This document shows, piece after piece, positions 20,338 to 29,931 of a DNA stretch of 64,000 bases. Origin of the DNA: Photobacterium sp. GB-56 (GTDB lineage: Bacteria > Pseudomonadota > Gammaproteobacteria > Enterobacterales > Vibrionaceae); contig NZ_PYNW01000002.1 in assembly GCF_003026105.1 (NCBI RefSeq), positions 248,001 to 312,000 of the forward strand, given 5' to 3'. Under the pieces are notes generated by a model. It had not been told where the DNA came from and did not search any database. It saw only the letters and a list, made by a program, of their open reading frames with translations. The translations under genes and the position numbers were made by a program. Each line of letters opens with the position of its first letter. Positions within the stretch are counted from its first letter, which is position 1.

Positions 20338-21564
20338 TTAAATACCGTTTGGCTTAAATACCGCTTTTAGACGTTTAGCAATCATTAAACGTGAAACGGT
20401 GAACATACCTGTCACTGTACGTTGGTGCAGGCGGAAGATCGTATCGTATAAACGACGGATCAAGCGACCTTGTAGTACCATTTTACCTTCCATCTTTGAG
20501 CCTGGTGCAAATGAACCGACTGCAAAATGGTGACCAACAGCAACAACCATGCCGCCATCTTTAAATTCGAAGTCAGTCAATGGTTTACCACGTAGCATAC
20601 CGCCTAAGCTTTTCGCTAGGTGTACTGCTGCACGGTTAGCCGCTTGTGCTTTAGGTGGAACAAAGCTGCCATCAGCCTGAGGGATTGATGCACAATCACC
20701 TAAAGAGAAGATGCTGTCATCAACGGTTGTTGTTAAATTAGCATTCACCTGAATTTGGTTCATACGGTTATAACTTAAACCGCCAATACCGTTTAGCCAA
20801 TCCGGTGCTTTAACACCCGCAGCCCAGAACTGTACGTCAGCATCTAACTTACGGTTATCAACTGTTAGCATACCTTTTTCAGTGACTTCACGAATACGTG
20901 TATCAAGAAGAACATTTACGTTATTACGCTCAAGCTCTTTTTGTACTTTTTCTGACATTTTTTCAGGGCTATTTGGTAATACACGACCTGCAGCTTCAAT
21001 CAAGTTGATATGCAGTGGGGCACCATTATAGCGTTGAAGTTTGTGGCTAACACGAGCAAGCTCTGCTGCAAGCTCAACACCAGTCGCGCCAGCGCCAACA
21101 ATATTTACTGAGCGATCTTCACTTGCACGAAGGATCTGGCTAACTTGATGCCATGCTTGACGCGCTTGGCTTGCTGAATCTAGGAATAAGCAATGATCTT
21201 TTGCACCAGTGGTATTAAAGTCATTACTTACCGCACCAATCGCAATAACAAGGTAATCGTATTTTAAAGCCGCTTCTGTACCATCAGGACGACGAACAGA
21301 AAGCATTTTATTATCACGATCAATATCTGTCATCGCGGCTTGGTAATGTTGATAGCCATGACGTGCACCATGGGTGAAATAACAAACTGTATCTAAGTCG
21401 CTATCAAAAGTACCTGCTGCAATTTCATGCAAGCGAGGTTTCCAGAAGTGATGCGTTTCTGGTTCTACAAGAATAATTTCATCTTCTTTACGTACGGTTT
21501 TTGCTAATAGAGTTGATAACTCTAAGCCTGCGGCACCGCCACCTACAATAACGATTCGTGACAT
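20338..21564 (-). CDS. NDH-2-like FAD-dependent pyridine nucleotide dehydrogenase
   Basis: A 408-residue flavoprotein of the type II NADH dehydrogenase family, expected to pass electrons from NADH to quinone at the cytoplasmic membrane face without pumping protons. The FAD-binding motif VIVGGGAAGLELSTLL is at the N-terminus, the NAD-binding motif VNIVGAGATGVELAAELAR is in the middle, and the second FAD motif FSLGDCAS is at about residues 295-302. The basic, hydrophobic C-terminus (RLIRRLYDTIFRLHQR) is a plausible membrane-association helix. It is transcribed alone, with a perfect hairpin after the stop. It could instead be a related ferredoxin/rubredoxin-type reductase, but the family layout favours NDH-2. 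Confidence 0.88.
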   Translation of the reverse strand: MSRIVIVGGGAAGLELSTLLAKTVRKEDEIILVEPETHHFWKPRLHEIAAGTFDSDLDTVCYFTHGARHGYQHYQAAMTDIDRDNKMLSVRRPDGTEAALKYDYLVIAIGAVSNDFNTTGAKDHCLFLDSASQARQAWHQVSQILRASEDRSVNIVGAGATGVELAAELARVSHKLQRYNGAPLHINLIEAAGRVLPNSPEKMSEKVQKELERNNVNVLLDTRIREVTEKGMLTVDNRKLDADVQFWAAGVKAPDWLNGIGGLSYNRMNQIQVNANLTTTVDDSIFSLGDCASIPQADGSFVPPKAQAANRAAVHLAKSLGGMLRGKPLTDFEFKDGGMVVAVGHHFAVGSFAPGSKMEGKMVLQGRLIRRLYDTIFRLHQRTVTGMFTVSRLMIAKRLKAVFKPNGI

Positions 21565-22020
21565 ACGAATTCCTCAAAGGCACCCCGGGCTTCATTCCAC
21601 AGGGGATGGTTTGACCATCATTAAATTAATGAGCTAATCCGTTGCTACTCTATTTTTTGTGAGTATGCCTATATGGAATGGCATGCTCTATCATTTATAA
21701 GATCAATTTCTTTGATATAAGACAATGAAATTCACCAAAATTCAAGTTTTGTGAGATAAAGCAGGATTTTTTTTTCAAAACCGTACTTTTCTTCGATGGA
21801 AGGTATTATATTTATTTCAGATAAGATAACAATGATCATAAACGTCAAATTACTTTTACTGACAGGTAATAATCAGATGCCTTAATGGTATCTTTTGTTG
21901 CTGTTGTACACATTCTGAGTGTTTTGTTAATAAAAATTACATCCCACTCAAATAAAAACGTCATAAAGACATGCGACATTCCTTCTGGTTTGACCAGTTA
22001 TTATATTTAAAGGAATAGGT

Positions 22021-23727
22021 ATGTCGTTATCACGTCGAGGATTTGTAAAAGCGCTATCATCAGCAGCGATGGTTACTTCGCTTACAGGATGTAATAGTAA
22101 TGATCAACAGCAACAAAAATCGAAAATTAAGGTTGGCTTTAATCACGGCGTTGCGAGTGGTGATCCTTTACAACATGCCGTTATTATTTGGACGCGTATT
22201 ACGACAGAAGCACGCTCAATTGACGTTCAATGGCAGGTTGCGACTGATGAGAAATTTATGCAGATTGTTGCGTCAGGCGAGGTGACGACCGATAGCGTAA
22301 AAGATTTTACAGTAAAGGTAGATGTTAACGGTCTACAACCTAATCAACATTATTATTATCGTTTTGAAGCCAATGATACGTTAAGTCCTATAGGGCAGAC
22401 TCAAACTTTAGCAGAAGGTGAATTAGATAAAGCGTCTATTGCTGTCGTGTCATGTTCTAATTTTCCTGCTGGTTACTTTAATGTGTATCGAGAAATAGTT
22501 AAGCAGCACCAAATGTCACCTATCAATGCAGTACTACATTTAGGCGATTATATTTATGAATATGGGGCTGGGCAGTATGCCACTGAAGATGCACAACGTT
22601 TAAATCGCATTCCAAGTAAAGAGTCTGAATGCCTTACTTTAGATGATTATCGCAAACGTTATGCGCAATACCGTAGCGACAGTGATCTTCAAGCGTTACA
22701 TGCGGCATTACCAATGATCGCTATTTGGGATGATCATGAAATAGCCAATGATACATGGCGAGAAGGTGCTGAGAATCATCAACAGCAAGAAGGTGCTGAG
22801 AATCATCAACAGCAAGAAGGTGACTTTGCTCAACGTCGAGCTGCAGCTGCTCTAGCTTGGCTAGAATGGTTACCCGTTAGAGAAAATCCTGTTTCTTCTA
22901 TGATCACCTATCGAGACTTTAGCTTTGGTGATTTGTTTGACTTATATATGTTAGATACCCGCGTTGTCGCGCGTGATGAACCGCTTGACTACTTTTCACT
23001 GGCTGATACATCGATTGAATCTATCTCTGGGTTAATTCAACAGGCACGCGCTCCTGAACGCAAGTTACTCGGCAATGATCAAAAGCAATGGCTCAGTGAG
23101 CGTATGACAACGAATACGGCAAAATGGTCATTGTTAGGCCAACAAGTGTTAATGGGTAAGATTGAAATGCCAAGTAGTGTCATGATGGGGTTGTTTCAAT
23201 TATTTCAGGCAAGTGATGCAAACAAGTCAGCTGCGATGATCGCGGTACAGAATGCAATTAATACCTATTTAGCTGATCCAAGTTCAGACCCATATTTACT
23301 TCCATATAATTTAGATGCTTGGGACGGGTTTTATATGGAGCGTGAATGGTTATACGGCATGACGACAACGTTAAATAAACAACTTATCACGCTAGCAGGC
23401 GATAGCCACAATGCTTGGTGTAGTGAATTAAGTGATCATAAAGGAAATGGGGTGGGGATTGAGTTTGCAACAAGCTCGGTAACCTCTCCCGGATTAGAAA
23501 AATATTTAGGGTTAGATTTGCAAACTATTGGGCAGATGGAATTTATCCTACCTCAATTAGTTTCAGATCTTCAATGGGTTAATTTAAAACAACGTGGTTT
23601 TATTCGTTTAGATCTTGATCATCAGCAAGTGCTTTCAACGTGGCACTTTGTTTCGACGGTAAAAGAGAAAGAGTACCAAGTAGACACTCAGAAGCTGGTG
23701 ACCCAAAATGGATTAATGGTCAGCTAA
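22021..23727 (+). CDS. phoD: PhoD-type alkaline phosphatase/phosphodiesterase, Tat-exported lipoprotein
   Basis: Exported metal-dependent phosphatase of the PhoD family, 568 residues. The N-terminus combines a twin-arginine motif (SRRGFVK) with a lipobox (SLTGC, Cys about residue 24), suggesting a folded, lipid-anchored protein. An Ig-like N-terminal domain is followed by the metal-site motifs VVSCSNFPAGYFN, LGDYIYEYG, WDDHEIAND and GDSHNAW near the C-terminal third. A 27-bp in-frame tandem duplication at 22762-22815 inserts nine extra residues right after the WDDHEIAND metal motif. Expression under phosphate limitation is expected for the family, but I found no convincing Pho box in the 450 bp upstream, which holds no gene. 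Confidence 0.9.
   Translation: MSLSRRGFVKALSSAAMVTSLTGCNSNDQQQQKSKIKVGFNHGVASGDPLQHAVIIWTRITTEARSIDVQWQVATDEKFMQIVASGEVTTDSVKDFTVKVDVNGLQPNQHYYYRFEANDTLSPIGQTQTLAEGELDKASIAVVSCSNFPAGYFNVYREIVKQHQMSPINAVLHLGDYIYEYGAGQYATEDAQRLNRIPSKESECLTLDDYRKRYAQYRSDSDLQALHAALPMIAIWDDHEIANDTWREGAENHQQQEGAENHQQQEGDFAQRRAAAALAWLEWLPVRENPVSSMITYRDFSFGDLFDLYMLDTRVVARDEPLDYFSLADTSIESISGLIQQARAPERKLLGNDQKQWLSERMTTNTAKWSLLGQQVLMGKIEMPSSVMMGLFQLFQASDANKSAAMIAVQNAINTYLADPSSDPYLLPYNLDAWDGFYMEREWLYGMTTTLNKQLITLAGDSHNAWCSELSDHKGNGVGIEFATSSVTSPGLEKYLGLDLQTIGQMEFILPQLVSDLQWVNLKQRGFIRLDLDHQQVLSTWHFVSTVKEKEYQVDTQKLVTQNGLMVS
22762..22815 (+). repeat. 27-bp in-frame tandem duplication within phoD
   Basis: Two exact copies of a 27-bp unit (22762-22788 and 22789-22815) encode EGAENHQQQ twice. 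The repeat is in frame and extends a surface-type polar loop next to the WDDHE metal-binding motif. Confidence 0.97.
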
Positions 23728-23900
23728 ACCTATTTATAATTAACAATGAATAACCTGATGAATTGCCGTTTGGTGAATGAGTTAGGATTTTTATTTGCTA
23801 TTAATAAGAAAGAAATTACCGTTTCATTACCGAGTGATCCTACACAAACTGGTATTCGATCTGAGTGATCTTAGGTGGTACGAAAAGTAGCAGATAAAAG

Positions 23901-23928
23901 AAAAGGAGCGTTAATAAACGCTCCTTTT
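23901..23928. terminator. Bidirectional terminator between phoD and budA
   Basis: A perfect 12-bp stem (AAAAGGAGCGTT and complement) with loop AATA gives A/T tracts on both sides. It sits between two convergent genes and can serve both. Confidence 0.92.
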
Positions 23929-23959
23929 GTCATTAAGAAATGCCTAATCTTTTCAATGT

Positions 23960-24679
23960 TTATTTCTCAGTTACATGGATCGCAGTTTGCAGATCTTCAG
24001 GGTGAAGATCTGCGCGATCAAATTCTTGTGAGGCGGGCATACGAAGGTGGAAATCTTTAAATATTTCAACTTCAACATTACCTTCTGTGAGAATAAAGTC
24101 ACTCACATGACCACCTTGAGTACGATCATCACTAATAAAGTGAAAGTGGAACCCCGGCACATTAATACCAATCATATAGTCTGGTATTTTAAAACCAATC
24201 ATCACACCTGAAACATGCGTCATTTCAGCAATAGGTTGATGTTTAACAACTTCAACCATAGGTGGATATGGACGGTGCTGAGCCGGCACTGTACGTGTTT
24301 TAACATACGAGAACTTGCCTGTTAAACGGATGGCATTAATCGCGTTGTGAGCGAGTAGATCTTGCTCTAAGCACGTTTCAAATTCTTTTTTACTTAGTTC
24401 AATTAAACTCAGTTTTGCTTTTGGCTCAAAGTTAACAACCGAAGCAAATGGTGTGGTGATATCGTGATCAACAAGATGAACATCGCCTGTGCTTGTAAGT
24501 TGGTAAACGTCATCACCCATTACAATCATTTCACCGTCAAGATCGTTAAAGGTACCAATGCCAAAGTTACCATGATCTAATAACTGACCAATTGTGAAAT
24601 CACCTTGATATAAGCCTGCAATTAATGCACTCATCATTGAGGTTTGGTAGAACGTTTTGTTATGTGTTTCGGCACTCAT
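23960..24679 (-). CDS. budA: Alpha-acetolactate decarboxylase
   Basis: Decarboxylates alpha-acetolactate to acetoin in the cytoplasm, as part of the neutral fermentation route that limits acidification. It has 239 residues, the normal length. GDFTIGQLLDHGNFGIGTF near the N-terminus and the histidine-containing GVMIGFKIPDYMIGINVPGFHFHFISDDRTQGGHV region, which carries the zinc ligands, are characteristic. It lies 12 bp downstream of the acetolactate synthase gene, forming a budB-budA operon in the reverse of the budAB order common in enterobacteria. No acetoin reductase gene (budC) or LysR regulator is adjacent here. Confidence 0.96.
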   Translation of the reverse strand: MSAETHNKTFYQTSMMSALIAGLYQGDFTIGQLLDHGNFGIGTFNDLDGEMIVMGDDVYQLTSTGDVHLVDHDITTPFASVVNFEPKAKLSLIELSKKEFETCLEQDLLAHNAINAIRLTGKFSYVKTRTVPAQHRPYPPMVEVVKHQPIAEMTHVSGVMIGFKIPDYMIGINVPGFHFHFISDDRTQGGHVSDFILTEGNVEVEIFKDFHLRMPASQEFDRADLHPEDLQTAIHVTEK

Positions 24680-24691
24680 GTGATGCTCCTA

Positions 24692-26356
24692 TTAATCTTG
24701 TTGGCATGGATGAAGTTGATCAAGTAGGCGACTGTTATCGCTATAATCAACATTGACGTTAACCAATACTGGGCCACTTAAGTTCATAGCTTTTCGCATA
24801 ACAGGCTCAATATCATCGGCAGTATTGATCGCTAAACCATGTGCGCCGAAACTTTCTGCGTACTTAACAATATCAGGACCTATAAAGCTGACAGCACTCT
24901 CTCGACCATACTTTTTAAGCTGTTGGATCTTAACCATGTCATAACTGTGATCAGTCCAAACAAAGTGAACGATATTACATTTATGACGCACGGCCGTGGC
25001 TAATTCCATTGATGAGAATAGGAAGCCACCATCACCAGACATGGAAATGACTTTTTCATTAGGGTGAAGAAGGGAAGCTGCAATTGCCCAAGGTAAAGCG
25101 ACGCCCAATGTTTGTTGACCATTACTGAACAATAAACGACGAGGTTCAAAGCTGTGGAAGTAACGTGCCATCCAAATATAGATTGAGCCTACATCACAAC
25201 ATACAGTGGTGTCGTCACTGACAAAGCGACGTAAATCATGAACAAAACGAAGTGGGTGAACGCCGTTTGATGAGGTTTTATTTATCCCCATCTGCATAAT
25301 ATGTTGTAAATCGTGGCGTAATAATTGGATTTGTTGGTTACTTTCTAAGGATTCTCGCTTATCTAATTCAGAAGCAATAGACGTAACAGACACCGCTAAG
25401 TCACCCACAACTTCACAAACAGGGTTATAGCTAATTTCTAAATCTGCTTGTTGATAACCAATATGAATAATTGGTGTGTTTGCATCTTTATTCCAAAGAA
25501 TCGGATCGTATTCAATTGGGCTGTAGCCAATGGTAATGATTAAATCTGCACTGTTTAATGCAATATCACCGGGTTGATTTTTAAATAAGCCAACACGACC
25601 TAAAAAGCAGTTGTATAAATCATGAGAAATAACCCCAGCTGCGGCAAACGTATTCACAACGGCAATTGGTGTTTGTTTGAGTAGTTGGCGAATGGCATCA
25701 GTAACAAAAGGCTGGCTTGCATCCATGCCCAGTAATAACACCGGATTTTTTGCAGCATTAATGCGATCAGCAGCCTGACGAATAGCTTGTGGGTGTGCAC
25801 CACCGAACAAAATTGGATTAGGCTGTTGTACTGGCTGGTAAGGAATACGGTTAGTTAGAATATCTTGCGGTAGACTAACAAAGCTAGCACCTTGGGTAGG
25901 TTGCTCTGCAATACGAAAAGCTTTATGTACAACATCAGATACCGAGCCGCTATCCATCACTTCTGCTGAAAATTTGGTGATAGGAGTAAACAGTGAACGG
26001 GTATCCATGGATTGGTGAGTATTGTGAGAATACATCGAAAGCGGTACAGCACCTGCAAGTGCAACCACAGGATCACCTTCACTGTTCGCTGTTGCAACGC
26101 CTGTGACAAGGTTTGATGCGCCCGGGCCAGAGGTCGCTAAACAAATGCCTGCTTTACCCGTTAAACGCCCTGTTGCTGCTGCCATAAACGCTGCATTTTG
26201 TTCATGATGACAAATAATGATTTCAGGTCCGTTATCACAAACAGCATCGAAAACAGCATCCACCTTTGCACCTGGAATACCAAAAATGTGTGGAATGTTA
26301 TGTGCATTTAAAGTTTCAACAACCAGTTCAGCACCAGAGACGGTTTTATCCGACAT
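24692..26356 (-). CDS. budB: Catabolic acetolactate synthase
   Basis: Thiamine-diphosphate enzyme condensing two pyruvates to alpha-acetolactate. The 554-residue length and absence of a small regulatory subunit gene point to the catabolic AlsS/BudB type rather than IlvBG/IH. The N-terminal PYR domain has the catalytic Glu in ICHHEQNAAFMAAA. The C-terminal PP domain has the ThDP motif beginning SMSGDGGFLFSSMELATAV. It is first gene of the budB-budA pair and probably shares one promoter in the 26360-26530 region, where I see no clear regulator site. Confidence 0.95.
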   Translation of the reverse strand: MSDKTVSGAELVVETLNAHNIPHIFGIPGAKVDAVFDAVCDNGPEIIICHHEQNAAFMAAATGRLTGKAGICLATSGPGASNLVTGVATANSEGDPVVALAGAVPLSMYSHNTHQSMDTRSLFTPITKFSAEVMDSGSVSDVVHKAFRIAEQPTQGASFVSLPQDILTNRIPYQPVQQPNPILFGGAHPQAIRQAADRINAAKNPVLLLGMDASQPFVTDAIRQLLKQTPIAVVNTFAAAGVISHDLYNCFLGRVGLFKNQPGDIALNSADLIITIGYSPIEYDPILWNKDANTPIIHIGYQQADLEISYNPVCEVVGDLAVSVTSIASELDKRESLESNQQIQLLRHDLQHIMQMGINKTSSNGVHPLRFVHDLRRFVSDDTTVCCDVGSIYIWMARYFHSFEPRRLLFSNGQQTLGVALPWAIAASLLHPNEKVISMSGDGGFLFSSMELATAVRHKCNIVHFVWTDHSYDMVKIQQLKKYGRESAVSFIGPDIVKYAESFGAHGLAINTADDIEPVMRKAMNLSGPVLVNVNVDYSDNSRLLDQLHPCQQD

Positions 26357-26534
26357 ATAAGCCTCAAAATTATATTTATTAAGTTAATAGGCTCAGGACA
26401 TTGTTCGTGAATTCGAATTTTATGTGATGAGTGGCACAATTCTATACATTCATCATACAAATCAAATAACTGAAAATGAAAGTTAAATTCTCAATTTACA
26501 GATAAATAAGGGGAGGGGGAATTTACGATGTAAT

Positions 26535-26574
26535 AAAAATGCCAGCCTTCATATTAGAAAAGACCGGCATTTTA
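26535..26574 (-). terminator. Intrinsic terminator after the nucleoside transporter gene
   Basis: Stem AAAATGCC/GGCATTTT with an inner CTT/AAG pairing. On the minus strand it ends in TTTTTA, about 25 bp past the stop at 26599. Confidence 0.82.
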
Positions 26575-26598
26575 AGGGAGGAATGGCAATGACAACGA

Positions 26599-27789
26599 TT
26601 AAATCATGATGCCTGCAATTAACGCTGATAGAAAACTAACGAGCGTTGAACCGTAAAGCAAACGTAAACCAAAACGTGCCACCATATTACCTTTTTCTTC
26701 GTTCACCCCTTTTACAGCACCAGCAATAATACCGATAGAGCTAAAGTTAGCGAATGACACAAGGAAGATAGAAACAATACCTACGGTGTGCGGTGTTAAT
26801 TCACTTACTTGTTTTTGTAGTGACAGCATTGCTACAAATTCGTTAGCAACAAGCTTGGTTGCCATAATACTACCTGCTTGTAGGGCTTCATGAGCAGGGA
26901 TACCCATGATCCATGCAAATGGATAGAAAGCGTAGCCAATAACATCTTGGAAGCTAATACCGAATGCAGCATCAAAGCCGGCATTAATCATTGAAATTAG
27001 CGCGATAAAACCAATCAGCATTGCCGCTACAATAACCGCGACTTTAAAACCAGTAAGAATATATTCTCCTAACATTTCAAAGAACGTCAGTTTCTCACCA
27101 CTTTCAGCCGCCATCATCTCATCAATATTCATCTCTGCTTCGTGGTCATATGGGTTAATGATAGAGAGAATAATGAAGGTACTAAACATGTTTAGAAACA
27201 AGGCAGCCACGACGTATTTAGGATCGATTAGCTTCATGTAAGAACCGACAATAGACATCGATACGGTTGACATGGCTGTTGCCGCTAACGTGTACATGCG
27301 ACGCTCAGACATTCTACCGAGAATATCTTTATAGGTGATGAAGTTTTCAGATTGACCGACCATTAAGGCACTAATAGCGTTAAAGGATTCAAGTTTACCC
27401 ATGCCATTAACTTTTGATAATAAATATCCAAGGCCTTTTATGACATATGGCAAAACTTTGATGTGCTGAAGAATACCAATCAGTGCTGAAATGAATACGA
27501 TTGGCATTAGAACACTTAAGAAGAAGTTAAAGCCATCATTGTTAGATAGGTTACCAAAGACGAAATTTGTCCCTTCTGCGGCAAAATTGAGTAATCCATT
27601 AAATCCATCAGCAAACTCTTTAACGATCCCTGTACCCATTGAGGAGTTAAGCAAGAAGTAGGCTAATCCCATTTCAATAAGCAGTAGCTGAATAATATAT
27701 CTGTACTTGATGTTTTTACGGTTATTACTTGCAACAAGTGCTAGGGCTGCGATAACGATTAACCCTAAAACGAAATGTAGATAGACCAT
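26599..27789 (-). CDS. Concentrative nucleoside transporter (CNT/NupC family, NupX-like)
   Basis: Inner-membrane ion-coupled importer of nucleosides, 396 residues with about ten hydrophobic segments. [11 protein letters not shown] corresponds to the CNT motif GQTEAP that lines the nucleoside site, here with Ser-Glu-Asn in place of Thr-Glu-Ala. [16 protein letters not shown] and [17 protein letters not shown] are further conserved CNT stretches. These variants resemble the NupX/YeiM subgroup more than NupC itself, so pseudouridine or purine nucleosides are possible substrates; that is inference. It is a single gene. Confidence 0.9.
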   Translation of the reverse strand: MVYLHFVLGLIVIAALALVASNNRKNIKYRYIIQLLLIEMGLAYFLLNSSMGTGIVKEFADGFNGLLNFAAEGTNFVFGNLSNNDGFNFFLSVLMPIVFISALIGILQHIKVLPYVIKGLGYLLSKVNGMGKLESFNAISALMVGQSENFITYKDILGRMSERRMYTLAATAMSTVSMSIVGSYMKLIDPKYVVAALFLNMFSTFIILSIINPYDHEAEMNIDEMMAAESGEKLTFFEMLGEYILTGFKVAVIVAAMLIGFIALISMINAGFDAAFGISFQDVIGYAFYPFAWIMGIPAHEALQAGSIMATKLVANEFVAMLSLQKQVSELTPHTVGIVSIFLVSFANFSSIGIIAGAVKGVNEEKGNMVARFGLRLLYGSTLVSFLSALIAGIMI

Positions 27790-27855
27790 GTTTGGTTGCT
27801 CTCAGTGTGATTCTTATCAAGATATATACTTATGTTTAAATATTTCTTTCTCTCT

Positions 27856-27879
27856 AAAAGTGACTTAAGTCTCACTTTT
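27856..27879. promoter_or_regulatory. Palindromic site upstream of the nucleoside transporter gene
   Basis: AAAAGTGA and TCACTTTT flank CTTAAGTC about 65-90 bp before the transporter start. The site resembles a GTGA/TCAC operator of the CRP/CytR type but with wider spacing than a CRP site. The regulator is not identified. The rest of 27880-28300 shows no convincing gene. Confidence 0.35.
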
Positions 27880-28304
27880 TGGTCGCGTAATTTTCTGTCA
27901 CTATTACGTGCTTAGATCAATGACGATTGCGGCAAACGATTGCAGTTCGAAAGAGCCCTGTCATTACTGGGTTGTCGTTATACGCTCATATAACTGTATC
28001 ATCAACATGCCAAATGAGCATAACTGTGAACTGAATCTCACCTGTAATATGATTGAAAAATACTTTTTAGTGGTTTTGGAATATCGCAGTAGTCCAATCG
28101 GTAAAAACACGATGATTGAATAGGCAATTGTAGTCTCTGTGTATATCAAATGTTATTTTTTATTATGTTTAATAAATATGGAAAATAATATTTTAGATAA
28201 ATAAATTTCAGAATTTTTTAAATATGATTCAATGCTGCACTTAATGTTCATTTGTCTTACAAAATGAAATATTATATTCGTGATAATTTAGTGGAATAGA
28301 AACG

Positions 28305-28400
28305 ATGAAAAAATCCTCTAAAAATCGTAAGCTATGGTACTTCCATCGACACGATCAGCGTAATGAAACAAGATTGAATAAAAGCTTAAAGGCTAAGTAA
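28305..28400 (+). CDS. Putative 31-residue basic peptide
   Basis: A short frame from ATG to TAA encodes a very basic peptide (starting MKKSSKNRKLWYFHRHDQRN, ending KSLKAK). The upstream GGAA element is a weak ribosome site. An 11-bp inverted repeat follows 15 bp after the stop, consistent with a transcript end. The family is not known to me. The high Lys/Arg/His content and position make it a candidate, not a firm gene. Confidence 0.35.
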   Translation: MKKSSKNRKLWYFHRHDQRNETRLNKSLKAK

Positions 28401-28414
28401 TGCATGTATGGCTA

Positions 28415-28456
28415 ACTTACGTTGATCGTCTAAACGAAAGGCGGCTCAACGTAAGT
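28415..28456. repeat. 11-bp inverted repeat between the small ORF and the lytic transglycosylase gene
   Basis: ACTTACGTTGA and its complement are separated by 20 bp, lying between convergent genes. There is no T tract on either side, so terminator function is uncertain. Confidence 0.5.
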
Positions 28457-28464
28457 AAGTATAC

Positions 28465-29931
28465 TTACTCAAGAATGGTAGGGACATTAAACCGGTAAGG
28501 TGGAACAAAAGGTCGGACACCTTTCTGGCGGTATTTTTTTAAACGCATTAATTGTTTATAGACAATGTAATAACGATTTATATTTGTAACGTAGACAACA
28601 GGTTGTTTGCCTATATATCTCCTGGTAATAATTTCAACATTATTAAACCATATATCAGGGTTATAGCCTTTTTCCTTTGCATAACGTCGCATTTTTCTAA
28701 TATTGCCAGGTCCTGCATTATAAGAGGCGAGTGTCATATACATTCTATTATCATAGGTTAGACTGCTATCATCTAAGTAATTATTTTGGATATAGCGCAT
28801 ATACTTTATACCCGCATGAACATTATTACTTGCTATATAAATGTTAGGAATATTTATATATCGATCTCTTGCTGTACTTGGTAGTACTTGCATGATGCCA
28901 ACGGCACCTTTATTGGAGACTTTATGCTGATTAAGCCCTGATTCTTGGAAACCCTGAGCCATCATCATTAAATAATCAAAATCATATTCCGTAGAATATT
29001 TAAAAAACAGATCAGAAAGTTTTTCCATTTTATCCATATTACTATGGTTCAATAGGTTTGTTATCCAGCCTTGATTATTTAAATACTTGTTATAAATAAC
29101 ATTTCCTAATAATGACCCTGATTTTATTTGTTCAATATACCTATTAACTAATTTCATTAATTTAGGGCTATCTTTTCTCATTGCCCAGGCTATTTCAGCA
29201 TTTTTCCTTAAAACGAAAGCAGAATTCATGCGTAATTTTGGTAATATCTTGTTCCATATTTTCATCTTATGATCATCTAAAACGGTCATATTCATCAACC
29301 CGAGATTAACCATTTCCAACAACTCATAATCTTGCAGTGTTTCTTCTAAAAAATGGATCTTCATTGGCGCTAGGCGTTGGAGTAATAGACGATTATTGAC
29401 TTCAAGTAGGCTTTGATAGTAGCTCGAACTTTTTCTTACCCAGATATCTTGATCGCTGAGTTGCTCTATTTTTGTAATTTCAGGTGAATCAATATTATTA
29501 ATAATAACTTCTGAAATATTGGTAAGTACAGGCTCACTAAAGGCGGCTTGCTTTTTGCGCTGTTCAGTAATGGTTAAATTAGCGACGGCAAGATCACCAT
29601 ATCCAGTAATTAAGAATTTGATGAGTTGATCTCGATGTACAGGGATCACTTGAATATTGAGTTTTGGATAAGTTTTATGAATATCTAACTCAAAGTGGTG
29701 AAGTAATTCAGCGATAATGCCTTTTGGAAGACCATCTTCAATATAGTAAAAACCTAAGTCAGCCGAAACTAATACTCTTAGCACCCTTTTTTTTTCAAGG
29801 ACGCTAAGATCGCCAGTGTAAGTTGGGCCTGTGAGCGGGGACAGTGCTAAGCCTAAAGCTGTACTAGAAGTAAGGAATAAAGCCAGATATACCCATAAAG
29901 GTAATAACAGCCTTTTTAGTTGGTTGTTCAT
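28465..29931 (-). CDS. MltF-like membrane-bound lytic murein transglycosylase
   Basis: A 488-residue exported protein with an N-terminal hydrophobic signal/anchor, a periplasmic solute-binding domain of the SBP_bac_3 type (about residues 45-280) and a C-terminal SLT goose-lysozyme-like domain (about residues 300-470). The catalytic glutamate is in GFQESGLNQHKVSNKGAVG, followed by IMQVLPSTA and ASYNAGPGNIRK. This is the MltF layout, cleaving peptidoglycan with 1,6-anhydro product formation. It differs from canonical MltF by its partner: the ATG overlaps the stop of an upstream VWA-domain gene by 4 bp, so the two are translationally coupled. That suggests a dedicated envelope function. Confidence 0.88.
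   Translation of the reverse strand: MNNQLKRLLLPLWVYLALFLTSSTALGLALSPLTGPTYTGDLSVLEKKRVLRVLVSADLGFYYIEDGLPKGIIAELLHHFELDIHKTYPKLNIQVIPVHRDQLIKFLITGYGDLAVANLTITEQRKKQAAFSEPVLTNISEVIINNIDSPEITKIEQLSDQDIWVRKSSSYYQSLLEVNNRLLLQRLAPMKIHFLEETLQDYELLEMVNLGLMNMTVLDDHKMKIWNKILPKLRMNSAFVLRKNAEIAWAMRKDSPKLMKLVNRYIEQIKSGSLLGNVIYNKYLNNQGWITNLLNHSNMDKMEKLSDLFFKYSTEYDFDYLMMMAQGFQESGLNQHKVSNKGAVGIMQVLPSTARDRYINIPNIYIASNNVHAGIKYMRYIQNNYLDDSSLTYDNRMYMTLASYNAGPGNIRKMRRYAKEKGYNPDIWFNNVEIITRRYIGKQPVVYVTNINRYYIVYKQLMRLKKYRQKGVRPFVPPYRFNVPTILE

Noticed and set aside
21965-21990. Possible Pho box (GTCAT and GACAT repeats) before phoD
   Set aside because: The repeats are not at the 11-bp spacing of a Pho box, so PhoB control is not supported by the sequence.
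27908-28149. Overlapping 60-70 codon ORFs on both strands upstream of the CNT gene
   Set aside because: No ribosome sites, no recognisable protein features, and both strands are open by chance in the same stretch.
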